Source: CAVTPU01 sp963736695
Lineage (GTDB): Bacteria; Actinomycetota; Actinomycetes; Mycobacteriales; Micromonosporaceae
DNA length: 64,000 nt
Reading direction: 5' to 3'
Assembly (NCBI GenBank): GCA_963736695.1
Contig: CAVTPU010000001.1
Span: forward strand, 806,001-870,000
Part shown: piece after piece, positions 1 to 10,454 of the stretch
How positions within the stretch are numbered: position 1 is the stretch's first letter
How the letters are laid out: every line of letters begins with the position of its first letter
Made by a program: the position numbers and the translations under genes
The notes under the pieces: model-generated
The model's input: the letters and a program-made list of their open reading frames with translations, nothing else
What the model was told of the DNA's origin: nothing
Database searches by the model: none

Positions 1-379
1 CGTGGTTACAGACGATGACCCGGGGCTGAGCCACCGCCACGACTTCCCGCAGCCGTTCGGCGGTGATCGGCAGATTTACTTGAGTTAATACCGCGCCGCT
101 CTCCCACGCCGCCAGCATCAGTTCGATGCGTTCATGCTCGTCGGTGAGCAAACCCAGAACCCGATCGCCTTTGCCGACCCCGTGTTCCGCCATGGCCCCG
201 ACCAGACGTAGCACCCGATCCTCAAGCTCGGTGTAGGTAAATTTACCGGACGGCGTGATCAGCGCGGTTCGCTGGGGAAAGCGTCGAAACGCGAACCGGG
301 CCGCGTCTCGCGGCGTTGACCAGCGATTCAACATCGCCAAGACCAGTCTTTTGCGGATTCGCGACACGACGGAAGACAT
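1..379 (-). CDS. AMP-dependent acyl-CoA synthetase-like protein, N-terminal part (runs off the left edge)
   Basis: Only the first 126 codons are in the window. The translation matches the amino end of the ANL (adenylate-forming) superfamily, which activates carboxylates as acyl-adenylates and usually as CoA thioesters. Visible blocks are RFPQRTALITPSGKFTYTEL, GDRVLGLLTDEHERIELML and GAVLTQVNLPITAERL, which follow the usual order of these enzymes. The ATG at 379 is chosen because AGGAGA stands a few bases upstream and the homology begins soon after. The P-loop and acyl-binding motifs lie outside the window, so the substrate cannot be told. The gene points away from glnE. Confidence 0.8.
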   Translation of the reverse strand, partial: MSSVVSRIRKRLVLAMLNRWSTPRDAARFAFRRFPQRTALITPSGKFTYTELEDRVLRLVGAMAEHGVGKGDRVLGLLTDEHERIELMLAAWESGAVLTQVNLPITAERLREVVAVAQPRVIVCNH

Positions 380-464
380 AGACTCTCCTGATGGTCCGGC
401 TAGATCGCGCCATGCTATCGCTGGCGCCGTCGCAGTGCGAATTTTCGACAAACATCCGAGCAAT

Positions 465-494
465 TGACTAGGCCCGATGCGTGAGACTTGACAA
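465..494 (-). promoter_or_regulatory. Candidate sigma-70 promoter of the acyl-CoA synthetase-like gene
   Basis: On the minus strand TTGTCA (489-494) and TAGTCA (465-470) are separated by 18 bases, a reasonable -35/-10 pair. It lies about 86 bases upstream of the ATG at 379. This is a pattern match only. Confidence 0.3.
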
Positions 495-593
495 CGCCGC
501 CTGTGCGCGGAAAGGTAATCGATCGGCGAAAATGCCCCGAGCGTGGCGGCTCGACCCAGACGGGCCAGTGTCGACTGTGGACGGCGGATGCGG

Positions 594-3583
594 TCAGGGG
601 CCGAGAAAGACCCGCTCGGCGGCGGTGCGAGCGCGCCGGGCGGTGCGCAGATAGTCGTCGAGGAACTCCCCCGGGTCACCCGCCGCCGAGTGTGACACCA
701 CCCGCGCGACGCTGGCCAACTCCGGACCGTGCCGGGGCAACTGGTCGCTCGGCCGGCCACGCACGAGCATGAGCGCGTTGCGCACGCCGGTCGCCGACAA
801 CCAGCCGGCGCGCAGCGCCTCGGCGTCACCGGGCGTGACGAGACCGGCGTCGCGGGCGGCGGCAAGGGCTTCGAGCGTACGCGGAGTGCGCAGCCCAGCC
901 ACCTCGTGACCGTGCCGCAACTGCAAGAGCTGCACGGCCCACTCGACGTCGGCGAGCCCGCCGCGGCCCAGTTTGGTGTGGGTGTGCGGGTCGGCCCGCT
1001 GCGGCAGCCGCTCGGTGTCCACGCGCGCCTTGATTCGCCGGATCTCGGTGACCTGTTCGGCGGTCAGCCCGCCGTGAGGGAAGCGCACCCCGTCCGCGAG
1101 GGCGAGGAACCGGCGTCCCAGATCGTCGTCGCCGCACACGACGCGGGCCCGCAGCAGCGCCTGGGCCTCCCAAGTCTTCGACCAGGTCGCGTAGTAGCGC
1201 GCGTAGGCCGGCAGGCTGCGCACCAACGGCCCCTGTCGGCCCTCGGGGCGCAGGTCGGCGTCGATGCCCAGGGGCGGCTCCGGCGACGGCGCGGAGAGCA
1301 GTCGCCGGAGCTCCTCGGCGACCTGATGCGCGAGCCCGCTCGCGACGTCGTCGGCGGTGCCGGGCGGCGGCTCATAGACGAAGAGCACGTCGGCGTCGGA
1401 CGAGTAGCCCATCTCGGCACCACCGAGCCGACCCATGCCGATAACGGCGAAGGGCACGTGGGCGGCGCCGACCCGTGATGTCGCGGCGACGAGCGCGGCG
1501 GCGAGTGTCGCGTCGGTGAGGTCGGACAACGCCTGTCCGACCTGGGCGGGTGTCGTCGTGCCGAGCAGGTCGGCGCAGGCGATGCGCAGTTGTTCCCGGC
1601 GGCGCAGGGCGCGCACCGCCTGCACGGCCGCTCCGGCGCCGCCACGCCACCCGTCGTCTCCGGCGCGGCCGTGCCGGTGCACGGCCGCGAGCAGCCCCTC
1701 CATGAGCGACGCGCGGGGCCGGGCGACGAGTTCGGCGTCGTCGGCGAGCAGTCGCAGCGCCTCGGGGTCGCGGGTGAGCAGGTCGGCGACATATCGACTG
1801 ATGCCGAGCAGCCGAGCCATCCTCGACGCGACGGGTCCCTCGTCGCGCAGCAGGCGCAGAAACCACGGGGTCGCCCGCAGCGCGTCGGAGACGCCACGAT
1901 AGGCGAGCAGGCCCCGATCGGGTTCGGGGACATCGGCGAATTCGTCGAGCAGCACGGGCAGCAGCGTGTGTTGGATCGCGGCATATCGGGAGACTCCGCC
2001 GGTGAGCGCCTCCAGGTGGCGCAGTGCGCCGGCGGGGTCGCGGAAGCCGAGGATCTCCAGCCGTTGCCGGGCCGCCTCCGGGGTGAGTCGCAGCGCGTCG
2101 CTGGGCACCCGGGCGACCGCCTCGATGAGCGGGCGATAGACGAGTTTGGTGTGCAGGCGGCGCACCTCCTGCGCGTGGGTGCGCCACGCCGAACGAAACG
2201 CGTCGACGGCGCGGGTGCGCGCGTCGGTGCGAAAGCCGAGCGAGTGTGCGAGCCAGGTGCAGCGCCTCGGCGCCCTCGGGGGTGGAGCCGTCGGGCACGG
2301 TGTGGGTGCGACGCAGCCGCTGCAACTGCAACCGATGCTCGACCGTACGAAGAAATCGGTAAGCCCCGGCCAGCGCCTCACCGTCGCGTCGACCCACATA
2401 TCCGCCCTGGGTCAACGCCTCCAGAGCCTCCAATGTGGATTCACTCCGGAGCGCCTCGTCACCGCGCCCGTGCACCAACTGCAGCAGCTGCACCGCGAAC
2501 TCGATGTCGCGCAGCCCGCCGGGGCCGCGTTTGATCTCGCGGTCGCGCAGTTTCGCCGGCACGCTGTCGATGATGCGTCGCCGCATCGCCCGCACGTCGT
2601 CGACGGCCTCGGGGCGCTCGGCCGCCTGCCAGACGAATGGCCGCACCGCGTCGAGCCACCGCGCGCCGAGGTCGAGGTCGCCGGCGACCGGACGGGCCTT
2701 GAGCAGCGCCTGGAACTCCCAGGTGCGCGCCCACCGGGCATAGTAGGCGCGGTGCGCGGCGAGTGTGCGCACGAGCGGTCCCCGAGCTGCCCTCGGGGCG
2801 CAGGTTCGCGTCGACCGGCCAGGCCACCTGACCGCAGATCTCCATCATCCGCGCGGCGACGCTCTGCGCGGCGACGATGTCGGCGTCGTCGTCGGCGACG
2901 AAGATGACATCGACATCGCTGACATAGTTGAGTTCCCGGCCACCGCACTTGCCCATGGCGATGACACAGAATCGCACCGGCACCCCACACTCGCGAGCCG
3001 CGAGGTGCAATGCCGCGGTCAGGGTCGCGTCGGCGAGACTCGTGAGCCGGCGCATGGTGACATCGAGGTCGGCCGCGCCGGTCACATCGGCGGCGGCGAC
3101 GCGCAGCAACGCCCGGCGATAGGCTGAGCGCAACGCGCCGATCGGGTCGGTCCGTTCGCCGACCGCGAGCATCAATTCGTCCACATCGGACGCTTCCACG
3201 GAGTCACGCAGAGCGGTCCATCGATCGGGGTGCACGGCGAGGTCGTCGCCGAGCGCCGCCGACGCGCCGAGCACCGCGACGAGGTTCGCCCGCAACACCG
3301 GGTCGAGGCGTGACTGTTCGGCCAGGTCGGTCGCGCCGGCGTCGACGACGACGCGGTGCAGGGCACGCAGCGCGAGTGTCGGGTCGGCGGCGGCGGCGAG
3401 CGCGGCGAGCAGGTCGTCGGCCGTGGCGTCGACCGGGCGCTGCGCGGTGTCGTCCCACACGCCCAGACCTGTCGGGGCGGGGCCGAGCAGCGCGGCGGCG
3501 GTCACCGCGTCGGCGAATCCATAGCGGGCGAGGCGACCGACGGCGCTGGTCGACCGGCCCCGACCGGCCCGCCCGGTCGTCAC
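594..3583 (-). CDS. glnE: Bifunctional glutamine synthetase adenylyltransferase/adenylyl-removing enzyme, with two apparent frameshifts
   Basis: GlnE adds and removes AMP on glutamine synthetase, tuning ammonium assimilation in the cytoplasm. Two nucleotidyltransferase modules are visible, each with the metal-binding motif: GGRELNYVSDVDVIFV in the first half and GGAEMGYSSDADVLFVYEP in the second, each followed by an NLRPEG/DLRPEG block. The extent fits a protein of about 1,000 residues, the normal length. The reading frame breaks twice: near 2780, after RPEGSSG where PLVRTLAAHRAYY should follow, and near 2235-2255, between EALHLA and SLGFRTDAR. Homology continues across both breaks, so single-base errors are likelier than a pseudogene. 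The GTG at 3583 overlaps the amidotransferase stop as GTGA, suggesting coupled translation. glnA2 lies a few genes away, as in mycobacteria. Confidence 0.9.
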
Positions 3584-4368
3584 TGGCCCAGCAGCGGCAA
3601 CCGCCGGCCGGCGGCGCCGGATGTCTCGGTCGCCAGCTCGCCCCGCGCGACGGCGGCGAACCGGTGGGCGAAGGGTCTCCACGTGTCGACGAGGTCGTCG
3701 AGGATCTCGTCGACCCCGTCGGCGACGCTCGCCGGAGTGCCTCCCATGTCTTCGATGAGTGCGGCGTCGGCCTCGGCCCACGCGTCGATCATCGGCAGGT
3801 CGCATTCGATGTGGAACTGCACACCCCAGGCCCGGGCGCCGACTCGGAACGCCTGATGCGCATAGTGGGTGGAGGCGGCCATCAGCACCGCGCCGGGCGG
3901 CAGCGTGGTGATCTCGTCGACGTGCCAGCCGATGACGTCGGGCAGCATCGGGGACGGCCCGAAGAGCGGGTCGCCGTCGGCGGCGTCGCGTTTGGCCACG
4001 AGGTGCGCACCGATCTCGGGTCCGGCCGCGGATGGTTCGACCCGACCGCCGAGCGCCGTGGCGAGCAGCTGCGCGCCCAGGCACACCCCGAGGGTCGGCA
4101 CGCCGTCACGCACCGCCTGCCGCAGCAGCGCCTCCACATCGGGAAACCAGGGCGCGCCCGGTTGCCCGTCCGGCCCCGGATAGGCGTGCTGATCGCCGCC
4201 GAGCACGAGCAGCGCGTCGAATCCGGCGAGGTCGGCGGGCACGGGTTCGTCGGCGTGCGCGCGGACGATCTCCAAGCGGAGACCCCCCTCGACGAGCCAG
4301 TCCCCCAGCCGACGCGGGTCGTCCGTCGCGTCGTTCTCGATCACCAGGCAGCGGGGGTCAGCGGTCAC
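3580..4368 (-). CDS. Class I glutamine amidotransferase-like protein
   Basis: The 262-residue protein has the class I (triad) glutaminase fold found in GMP synthase-like amidotransferases. The nucleophile elbow LGVCLGAQLL places Cys at about residue 96, and QFHIE supplies His and Glu at about 186 and 188, so the triad is complete. No synthetase domain is fused, so it is a stand-alone GATase1 of unknown acceptor, possibly deglutamylating gamma-glutamyl compounds. It begins with ATG at 4368, is divergent from the LD-carboxypeptidase gene, and its stop overlaps the glnE start. That coupling, and glnA2 nearby, suggest a link to glutamine or gamma-glutamyl metabolism, which is an inference. Confidence 0.85.
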   Translation of the reverse strand: MTADPRCLVIENDATDDPRRLGDWLVEGGLRLEIVRAHADEPVPADLAGFDALLVLGGDQHAYPGPDGQPGAPWFPDVEALLRQAVRDGVPTLGVCLGAQLLATALGGRVEPSAAGPEIGAHLVAKRDAADGDPLFGPSPMLPDVIGWHVDEITTLPPGAVLMAASTHYAHQAFRVGARAWGVQFHIECDLPMIDAWAEADAALIEDMGGTPASVADGVDEILDDLVDTWRPFAHRFAAVARGELATETSGAAGRRLPLLGQ

Positions 4369-4392
4369 CCCGCCAGACTATCCTTGTCTCCC

Positions 4393-5331
4393 GTGGATGG
4401 GTCTCCCCCGCGGCGGCCGGCGCGACTGCGACCAGGCGATCTGGTGGCGTTGATCTCTCCCGCCGGGCCTGCCGACCCGGCTCGGGTGGCGCGCGGCGCG
4501 GCACTGCTGCGTGGGTGGGGCCTGCGAGTGACCATCGGCGCGCACGCCCACGCCCGCACGGGTTATCTCGCCGGCGCGGACCCGGCCCGCCTCGGCGACC
4601 TCAACACGGCGATGGCCGACCCGCGGGTCCGCGCGGTTGTCTGCACCCGCGGTGGTTTTGGCACGCAGCGCATCGTCGACGACATCGACGTCGCGGCCGT
4701 CGTCGCCGACCCGAAACTCGTCGTGGGTTTCTCCGACATCACCGCGCTGCATCTGGCGTTGTGGCGCCGGGCCCGGCTCGCGACCGTCTATGGTCCGGGC
4801 GCCGCGTGGGTCGATGAGCGCACCGGCCCCGAATCGGCCGAGTCGCTGCGCCGGACCCTCATGCACGCGGAGCCGGTGGTGCTCACGGCCGCCGACACGG
4901 AAGAGACATTCCGGGTACGCCGCGGCGCTCACGCGGGCGTCGCGAGCGGCACACTGCTCGGTGGCAACCTCGCCCTGCTCGCCGCCAGCGTCGGCACCCC
5001 CGACCAGCCGGACCCGCGCGGGGCGATCCTGCTGGTCGAGGACGTCAACGAACCGCCCTATCGGGTCGATCGAATGCTCACCCAGTTGCACCGGGCGGGC
5101 GCACTCATCGGACTCTCCGGGGTCGCGGTCGGCCAGTTCACCGACTGCGGTTCCGACACCGCGCCGACCGTGCCCGATGTGCTCGCCGACCGGTTCGGCG
5201 CGCTGGGGGTTCCGGTGCTCGGTGGCCTGCGGATCGGGCATGGGGTCGGTCAGCTCAGTGTGCCGCTGGGGGTGCCGGCGGTGCTCGATGTCGAGGCCGG
5301 CACCCTCACTGTCGAGCCGGCGGTGTGCTGA
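4393..5331 (+). CDS. LD-carboxypeptidase (peptidase family S66)
   Basis: S66 peptidases cleave the bond between the L-centre and terminal D-amino acid of murein tetrapeptides during peptidoglycan recycling; related members hydrolyse microcin-type compounds. The sequence shows PGDLVALISPAGPAD near the start, the conserved VCTRGGFGTQRIVD block, the nucleophile motif GFSDITALHL (Ser), and later LLVEDVNEPPYRVDRML (Glu) and GLRIGHGVGQLSVPLG (His), so the Ser-Glu-His set is present. Length (312 residues) is normal. The start is taken as GTG at 4393; a TTG nine bases upstream is also possible. No signal peptide is seen, which fits a cytoplasmic recycling role. It is divergent from the amidotransferase with only 24 bases between starts. 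Confidence 0.88.
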   Translation: MDGSPPRRPARLRPGDLVALISPAGPADPARVARGAALLRGWGLRVTIGAHAHARTGYLAGADPARLGDLNTAMADPRVRAVVCTRGGFGTQRIVDDIDVAAVVADPKLVVGFSDITALHLALWRRARLATVYGPGAAWVDERTGPESAESLRRTLMHAEPVVLTAADTEETFRVRRGAHAGVASGTLLGGNLALLAASVGTPDQPDPRGAILLVEDVNEPPYRVDRMLTQLHRAGALIGLSGVAVGQFTDCGSDTAPTVPDVLADRFGALGVPVLGGLRIGHGVGQLSVPLGVPAVLDVEAGTLTVEPAVC

Positions 5332-5339
5332 CCGGGGCG

Positions 5340-6911
5340 TCACCCGACCGTCGTCTTGAACATCGAACCGGTGGTCGGCTTCGATCCGCCCGGACCGGCC
5401 ACGCACTGAAACGTCCACGACTTGTTGGCCAGCTGGATTATCCACACGTGGACATTCCAGCTCTCGGCTTGTTTCGGCCGCAGGGCCAAGCGGTCCCGGC
5501 TGGCCGTCGAACACGCCTTGTCGATCTCGGGCACCCCATGATCGAGGGATGGGACCGACTTGCCGGCGGCCTCCTTCGGGATGCGACCCGCGCGGAAGGT
5601 CTGCCAATAGTGCGGTTTGCTGCACGGGATCTGTTCCGGTTCGGCGTCATTGCTCGCCCCGCGGACCACCGCGTAGTTGTTCCAACACGTCGGTTCGATC
5701 GGGCAAAGTTGGTTGCCGCACGCGTCGAACCCCGGGGCCTTCGCGGTGCTGTAGTCCTCCAACGGCGATGGCACCGTCGTGGGATAGTCCGAGACGAACG
5801 CCTTGAAGCCGTCGGTGAAGAACGACTTGCCCCAGATGCTCATCGAGCTCATGGCCATGATGAAGCCCATCATCGCGACCTGATAGAGGACCCGCCGCAG
5901 TCGATGGGTGCGCACGGGGCGGATGACGGGGCTGGCCGGGGTGTCGGGGTCCGACTCGAACACGACCTCCGGAGGGGTCGGATATGACCGGGTGGGTGGT
6001 GGCGGCGCGACGACGGTGGGATAGGGCGGGGCCGCCGGGCCCGCCATCACCGAGGTGGGTGCCACGTGGCGTGCCGACACCGGCCGCGTCGGCACCTCGC
6101 CGGAGTTCGCCCGGCGGGCCGCCGACGCGAAGTCACGGGCCGAACTCCACCGCTGCGCCGGCTCGATCGCGATCGCCGAGTTGATAACCTCCCGCACGGC
6201 GTGGGGCACCTCGGGGCCGAGGGGCTGCGGCGGCTCGTGCAGGCGCCGCATCGCCACCGCGAACGGGCTCTCCCCCTCGAACGGGAGCCGGCCGGCGAGA
6301 CACTCATAACCGACCAGGCCCAGCGCGTAGACGTCGCTCACCGGCCCCGCGGGATGCCCGAGCAGCTGTTCCGGCGCCAGGTAGGTGGGGGTGCCCATGA
6401 CCGCGCCCGTGGCGGTCAGCGCGGTCGCCCCGTGCGACCGGGCGATGCCGAAGTCGCCGAGCGCGACACTGCCATCGGAACGGACCATGAGGTTCGCGGG
6501 CTTGACGTCACGGTGCACGATGCCCCGGTCGTGCACCGCCTGCAGCGCGTCGGCGGCCTGCGCGACCAGGTTCATGGTGTGGTCGGGTGACAACCGGCCG
6601 ACCCGCCGGATCACCCGCGACAACGGCTCGCCGTCGACGAACTCCATGACCAGATAGGCCGAATGCTCGTCGCTGTGAAAGTCATAGATCCCGACGATGC
6701 CGGGGTGGGTGAGGCTCGCCATGAGGCGTGCCTCCGACTCGAACCGTCGACCGAACTCCTCGTCGTCGAGCAGGGCGGTGAGGATCACCTTGACCGCCAC
6801 CGCGCGGCCGAGCACCTCGTCGGTGGCCCGCCATACCTCGCCCATGCCGCCGGCGCCGACCCGCTGCTCCAGCCGATAGCGGCCGCCCAACCTCGTACCC
6901 GACTTGTGCAT
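5340..6911 (-). CDS. Membrane-anchored Ser/Thr protein kinase (PknB-type) with cysteine-containing ectodomain
   Basis: The first 270 residues are a complete Hanks-type kinase: VGAGGMGEVW glycine loop, catalytic Lys at about 41 (AVKVI), HRDVKPANLM with Asp near 135, DFGIA, and GTPTYLAPEQ. A proline-rich linker follows, then one membrane helix (about VAMMGFIMAMSSMSIWG) and an outside domain of roughly 150 residues with at least six cysteines, including a CSKPHYWQTF block that recalls 'septum formation'-type domains. No PASTA repeats are present, so the ligand is unknown. The ATG at 6911 is preferred to an upstream start at 7013 because GGGGAC precedes it and the kinase homology begins there. 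It ends eight bases from the convergent LD-carboxypeptidase gene and is followed upstream by glnA2. Confidence 0.9.
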   Translation of the reverse strand: MHKSGTRLGGRYRLEQRVGAGGMGEVWRATDEVLGRAVAVKVILTALLDDEEFGRRFESEARLMASLTHPGIVGIYDFHSDEHSAYLVMEFVDGEPLSRVIRRVGRLSPDHTMNLVAQAADALQAVHDRGIVHRDVKPANLMVRSDGSVALGDFGIARSHGATALTATGAVMGTPTYLAPEQLLGHPAGPVSDVYALGLVGYECLAGRLPFEGESPFAVAMRRLHEPPQPLGPEVPHAVREVINSAIAIEPAQRWSSARDFASAARRANSGEVPTRPVSARHVAPTSVMAGPAAPPYPTVVAPPPPTRSYPTPPEVVFESDPDTPASPVIRPVRTHRLRRVLYQVAMMGFIMAMSSMSIWGKSFFTDGFKAFVSDYPTTVPSPLEDYSTAKAPGFDACGNQLCPIEPTCWNNYAVVRGASNDAEPEQIPCSKPHYWQTFRAGRIPKEAAGKSVPSLDHGVPEIDKACSTASRDRLALRPKQAESWNVHVWIIQLANKSWTFQCVAGPGGSKPTTGSMFKTTVG

Positions 6912-7097
6912 GTCGTCCCCACGCCTCGGCAGCGGTCGCGGGGACTCCCCGGTGGGGTGTCGCGCTCGCGGCGCTGATGTGATCGATGATGATTGCGCTG
7001 TAGTGTCGCGCAACCACCACCCGCGGCGCCAACCGCGAGCCGAAGGTTTTACCCCATCCGCACGAAAAGCTCAGGCCTCCCCGATCACACCAGCTGA

Positions 7098-8474
7098 TCA
7101 GAGCGAGCCGAGATAACGCTGCCGCTCATAGGGGGTGACGACCCGCCGGTAGTCCTCCCACTCGCTGCGTTTGTTGCGCAGGAAGAAGTCGAAGACGTGC
7201 TCACCGAGGACCTCGGCGACCAGCTCCGACCGGGCCATGACGTCGATCGCCTCGGAGAGGTTCTCGGGCAACGCTTCGTACCCCATCGCTCTTCGCTCCG
7301 CCGGCGACAACGCCCACACGTCGTCCTCAGCGCCCGGCGGCAACTCGTAGCCGTCCTCGATGCCCTTGAGCCCGGCGCCGAGCATGACCGCGAACGCCAG
7401 GTAGGGATTGCAGGCACTAGTCGAGGGAACGCACCTCGACCCGGGCCGAGTTGGGTTTGCCGTAGGCGGGCACCCGCACGAGCGCGGAGCGGTTGAGGTG
7501 CCCCCAGCAGACGTAGGCCGGGCGACTCGGTGATGCGGTCGGGCAGGGCGAGCGGGAAGAGCCGCTTGTAGGAGTTGACCCACTGGTTGGTGACCGCGGT
7601 GTATTCGCGGGCGTGCACGAGCAGCCCGGCGATGAACGACCGGGCCACCGTGGAGAGCTTCATCGGGTCAGCCGGGTCGTGGAAGGCGTTGCGCTCCCCC
7701 TCGAAGAGCGACAGGTGGGTGTGCATGCCGCTGCCGGGCTGGTCGGTGAACGGCTTCGGCATGAAGCGTCGCCTGCACGCCGTGCGAGAGCGCGACCTCC
7801 TTGACCACGTGCCGGAAGGTCATGATGTTGTCGGCGGTGGTGAGCGCGTCGGCGTAGCGCAGGTCGATCTCCTGCTGGCCGGGGGCGACCTCGTGGTGGC
7901 TGAACTCCACCGAGATGCCGATGCGTTCGAGCGCGAGCACGGCCTGCCGGCGGAAGTCGCGGGCGACCGCGTGTGTGGTGTGATCGAAGTAGCCGCCGGA
8001 GTCGACCGGGACCGGCACCGAACCGTCGGCCGGCACGTCGTCGAGCAGGAAGAACTCGATCTCGGGATGGGTGTAGAAGGTGAAGCCCTGCTCGGCCGCG
8101 CGGGACAGCGCCCGGCGCAGCACGTGTCGCGGGTCGGCCCAGGACGGGGTGCCGTCGGGCAGCATGATGTCGCAGAACATCCGCGCGCTCTCGCCGGGAC
8201 CGCCCGCGTCGAAGCGTCCGCCACCACCCTCGAACGGGAAGACCTGAAAGGTGGTCGGGTCGGGCATCGCGATCATGTCTGACTCGTAGACCCGGGCGAA
8301 GCCCTCGATCGCCGAGCCGTCGAAGCCGATGCCCTCGTCGAAGGCCGCCTCCAGCTCCGCCGGGGCCACCGAGACGCTCTTGAGCGTGCCGAGCACGTCG
8401 GTGAACCACAACCGGACGAAGCGGATGTCGCGCTCCTCCAGCGTGCGGAGCACAAACTCCTGCTGACGGTCCAT
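7098..8474 (-). CDS. glnA2: GlnA2-type glutamine synthetase family protein, with three apparent one-base insertions
   Basis: The start MDRQQEFVLRTLEERDIRF and the end KRSEWEDYRRVVTPYE match M. tuberculosis GlnA2 (Rv2222c) closely. GS-fold landmarks are visible: GFDGSAIEGFA, HPEIEFFLLD, FSHHEVAPGQQEIDLRYADA, MHTHLSLFEG, and VEVRSLD followed by ACNPYLAFAV. GlnA2 is non-essential for glutamine synthesis in mycobacteria, and Streptomyces homologues are reported to gamma-glutamylate polyamines, so the substrate is open. The frame is broken near 7767, 7520 and 7425; at each point removing one base restores the family sequence. With these removed the protein is about 457 residues, the family length. 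ATG at 8474 with GGGAGTGG upstream; divergent from nadE. Confidence 0.9.
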
Positions 8475-8608
8475 GGCTGGCCACTCCCGACTATTCGTCA
8501 ACTCCGCCGTCCCCCATCGTGGCACATCCGGCGGTCGGGGCGTGCGCAGGTTGGCGCGCCAGGTCAGTGGCCGCGAACGGGCCGCCACCGGTGGGAGACA
8601 ATGGCGTC

Positions 8609-10371
8609 ATGCCCACCCTCCGCATCGCACTCGCCCAGGTCGACCCGACCGTCGGAGACCTCGCCGGCAACGCGGCGCTGGTCCGCCGGTGGACCCGCCT
8701 CGCCGCCGACCCGGCGCGCACCTCGTCGCCTTCCCCGAGATGACGCTCACCGGATATCCCGTCGAGGATCTCGTCTTCCGTGAGTCCTTCGTGCGGCGAA
8801 TCGGTCGCCGCGATCACCCGCCTCGCCGCCGACCTCGCCGCCGACGGGCTCGGTGAGACCGTGGTGCTCGTCGGCTATCTCGACGCCGACGGGCCGGCCC
8901 GCTCCAGCGCCGAGGCCACCCCCGGGCGCGGGCCCCGCAACTCGCTCGCGGTGCTGCACCGGGGTCAGGTCGCCGCCACCTACTGTCAAACACCACCTGC
9001 CCAACTACGGGGTCTTCGACGAGGACCGCTACTTCGTGCCCGGCGACACCCTGCGGGTGGTCCGGGTCGGCGGGGTCGACATCGCGCTGACCATCTGCGA
9101 GGACATGTGGCAGGAGGGCGGTCCGTTCGCGGCCGCGGCCGCCGCCGGGGTCGGCCTGATGGTGACCGTCAACGGTTCCCCGTACGAGCTCGACAAGGAC
9201 GATGTGCGGCTGCCGCTGGTGCGCCGGCGAGCAGCCGAGGCCCACTGCCCCATCGCCTACGTCAACATGGTCGGCGGCCAGGACGAGCTGGTCTTCGACG
9301 GCGACTCGATGGTGGTCGCGGCCGACGGCACCCTGCTCGCCCGCGCAGGACAGTTCCGCGAGGAACTCTCGTGACGACCTGGACCTGCCCAGCGGCGGTC
9401 GACGTGTCCCATGCCGACGACTCGACGCGGGCGACCACCGGCTTGTCCATCGCACGCGCCCACCTGACCGACGCCGTCGAGCCGCCTGACGGCCAGGCGC
9501 CGCCCGGCGCGATCGCGCCGCGACTCTCCGAAGAGGCCGAGGTGTGGCAGGCCCTCGTGCTCGGGCTGCGCGACTATGTCCGCAAGAACGGATTCCGGTC
9601 GACAGTCATCGCCCTCTCCGGCGGGATCGACTCGGCGGTCGTCGCCGCGATCGCCGTCGACGCGATCGGCCCCGACCACGTGCACGGCGTGTCGATGCCG
9701 AGCGCGCACTCGTCGGACCATTCGCGGCAGGACGCCGCCGATCTCGCCGAACGCACCGGGCTGCGGCTGCGCATCGAGCCGATCCAGCCGATCGTCGACA
9801 CCTTCCTCGGGCAGCTGAAGCTGACCGGCCTCGCGGTGGAGAACCTGCAGGCCCGGGTGCGCGGAGTCCTCCTCATGGCCCTGTCCAATCAGGAGGGTCA
9901 TCTCGTGCTGACCACCGGCAACAAGAGTGAGCTGGCGGTCGGCTACTCCACCCTCTACGGCGACTCGGTCGGCGGCTTCAACCCCCTCAAGGACGTGCCG
10001 AAGACCCTCGTCTGGCGGCTCGCGCAGTGGCGCAACGACGCGGCCCGGGCCGCGTGACGAGACCCCGCCCATCCCCGACCGCAGCATCACCAAACCCCCC
10101 AGCGCCGAGCTTCGCCCCGGCCAGCTCGACACCGATTCGCTGCCCGACTACGACCGAACTCGACGCGATCCTCGCCGACTATGTCGACGGCGACCTGGGC
10201 CGCGCCGGGCTCATCGCCGCCGGGCACGACGCGGCCACAGTCGACCGGGTGATCCGCCTCGTCGACCTCGCCGAGTACAAACGCCGCCAGTCGGCGCCAG
10301 GACCGAAGATCTCCATCAAGGCCTTCGGTCGCGACCGCCGCCTGCCCATCACCAATCGCTTCACTGGCTGA
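8609..10371 (+). CDS. nadE: Glutamine-dependent NAD+ synthetase, with several apparent frameshifts
   Basis: NadE amidates nicotinate adenine dinucleotide to NAD+ using ammonia from glutamine. The amino half is a nitrilase-fold glutaminase: PEMTLTGYPVEDLVF (Glu), VKHHLPNYGVFDEDRYF (Lys) and ICEDMWQEGG (Cys). The carboxyl half is the synthetase with PP-loop ALSGGIDSAVVAA, then TTGNKSELAVGYSTLYGD and NPLKDVPKT, ending PITNRFTG. The reading frame changes near 8711, 8795, 8983, 9375-9400, 10053 and 10153, yet the conserved blocks stay in the right order. The total length equals about 585 residues, normal for the glutamine-dependent form, so these look like sequence errors. ATG at 8609 follows GGGAGAC. 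The 135-base gap to glnA2 is a divergent promoter region. Confidence 0.88.
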
Positions 10372-10454
10372 GGCCGGGCCGCCTTTTCGTGAGACGATGT
10401 CGACACAACCCGGGGACCGCCACACGCGGCCTCGAGGACGCAAAGGAGACAGTC

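Noticed and set aside
594..10371. Programmed frameshifting in glnE, glnA2 and nadE
   Set aside because: The shifts are many, in both directions, and without a shared slippery site; sequence error is simpler.
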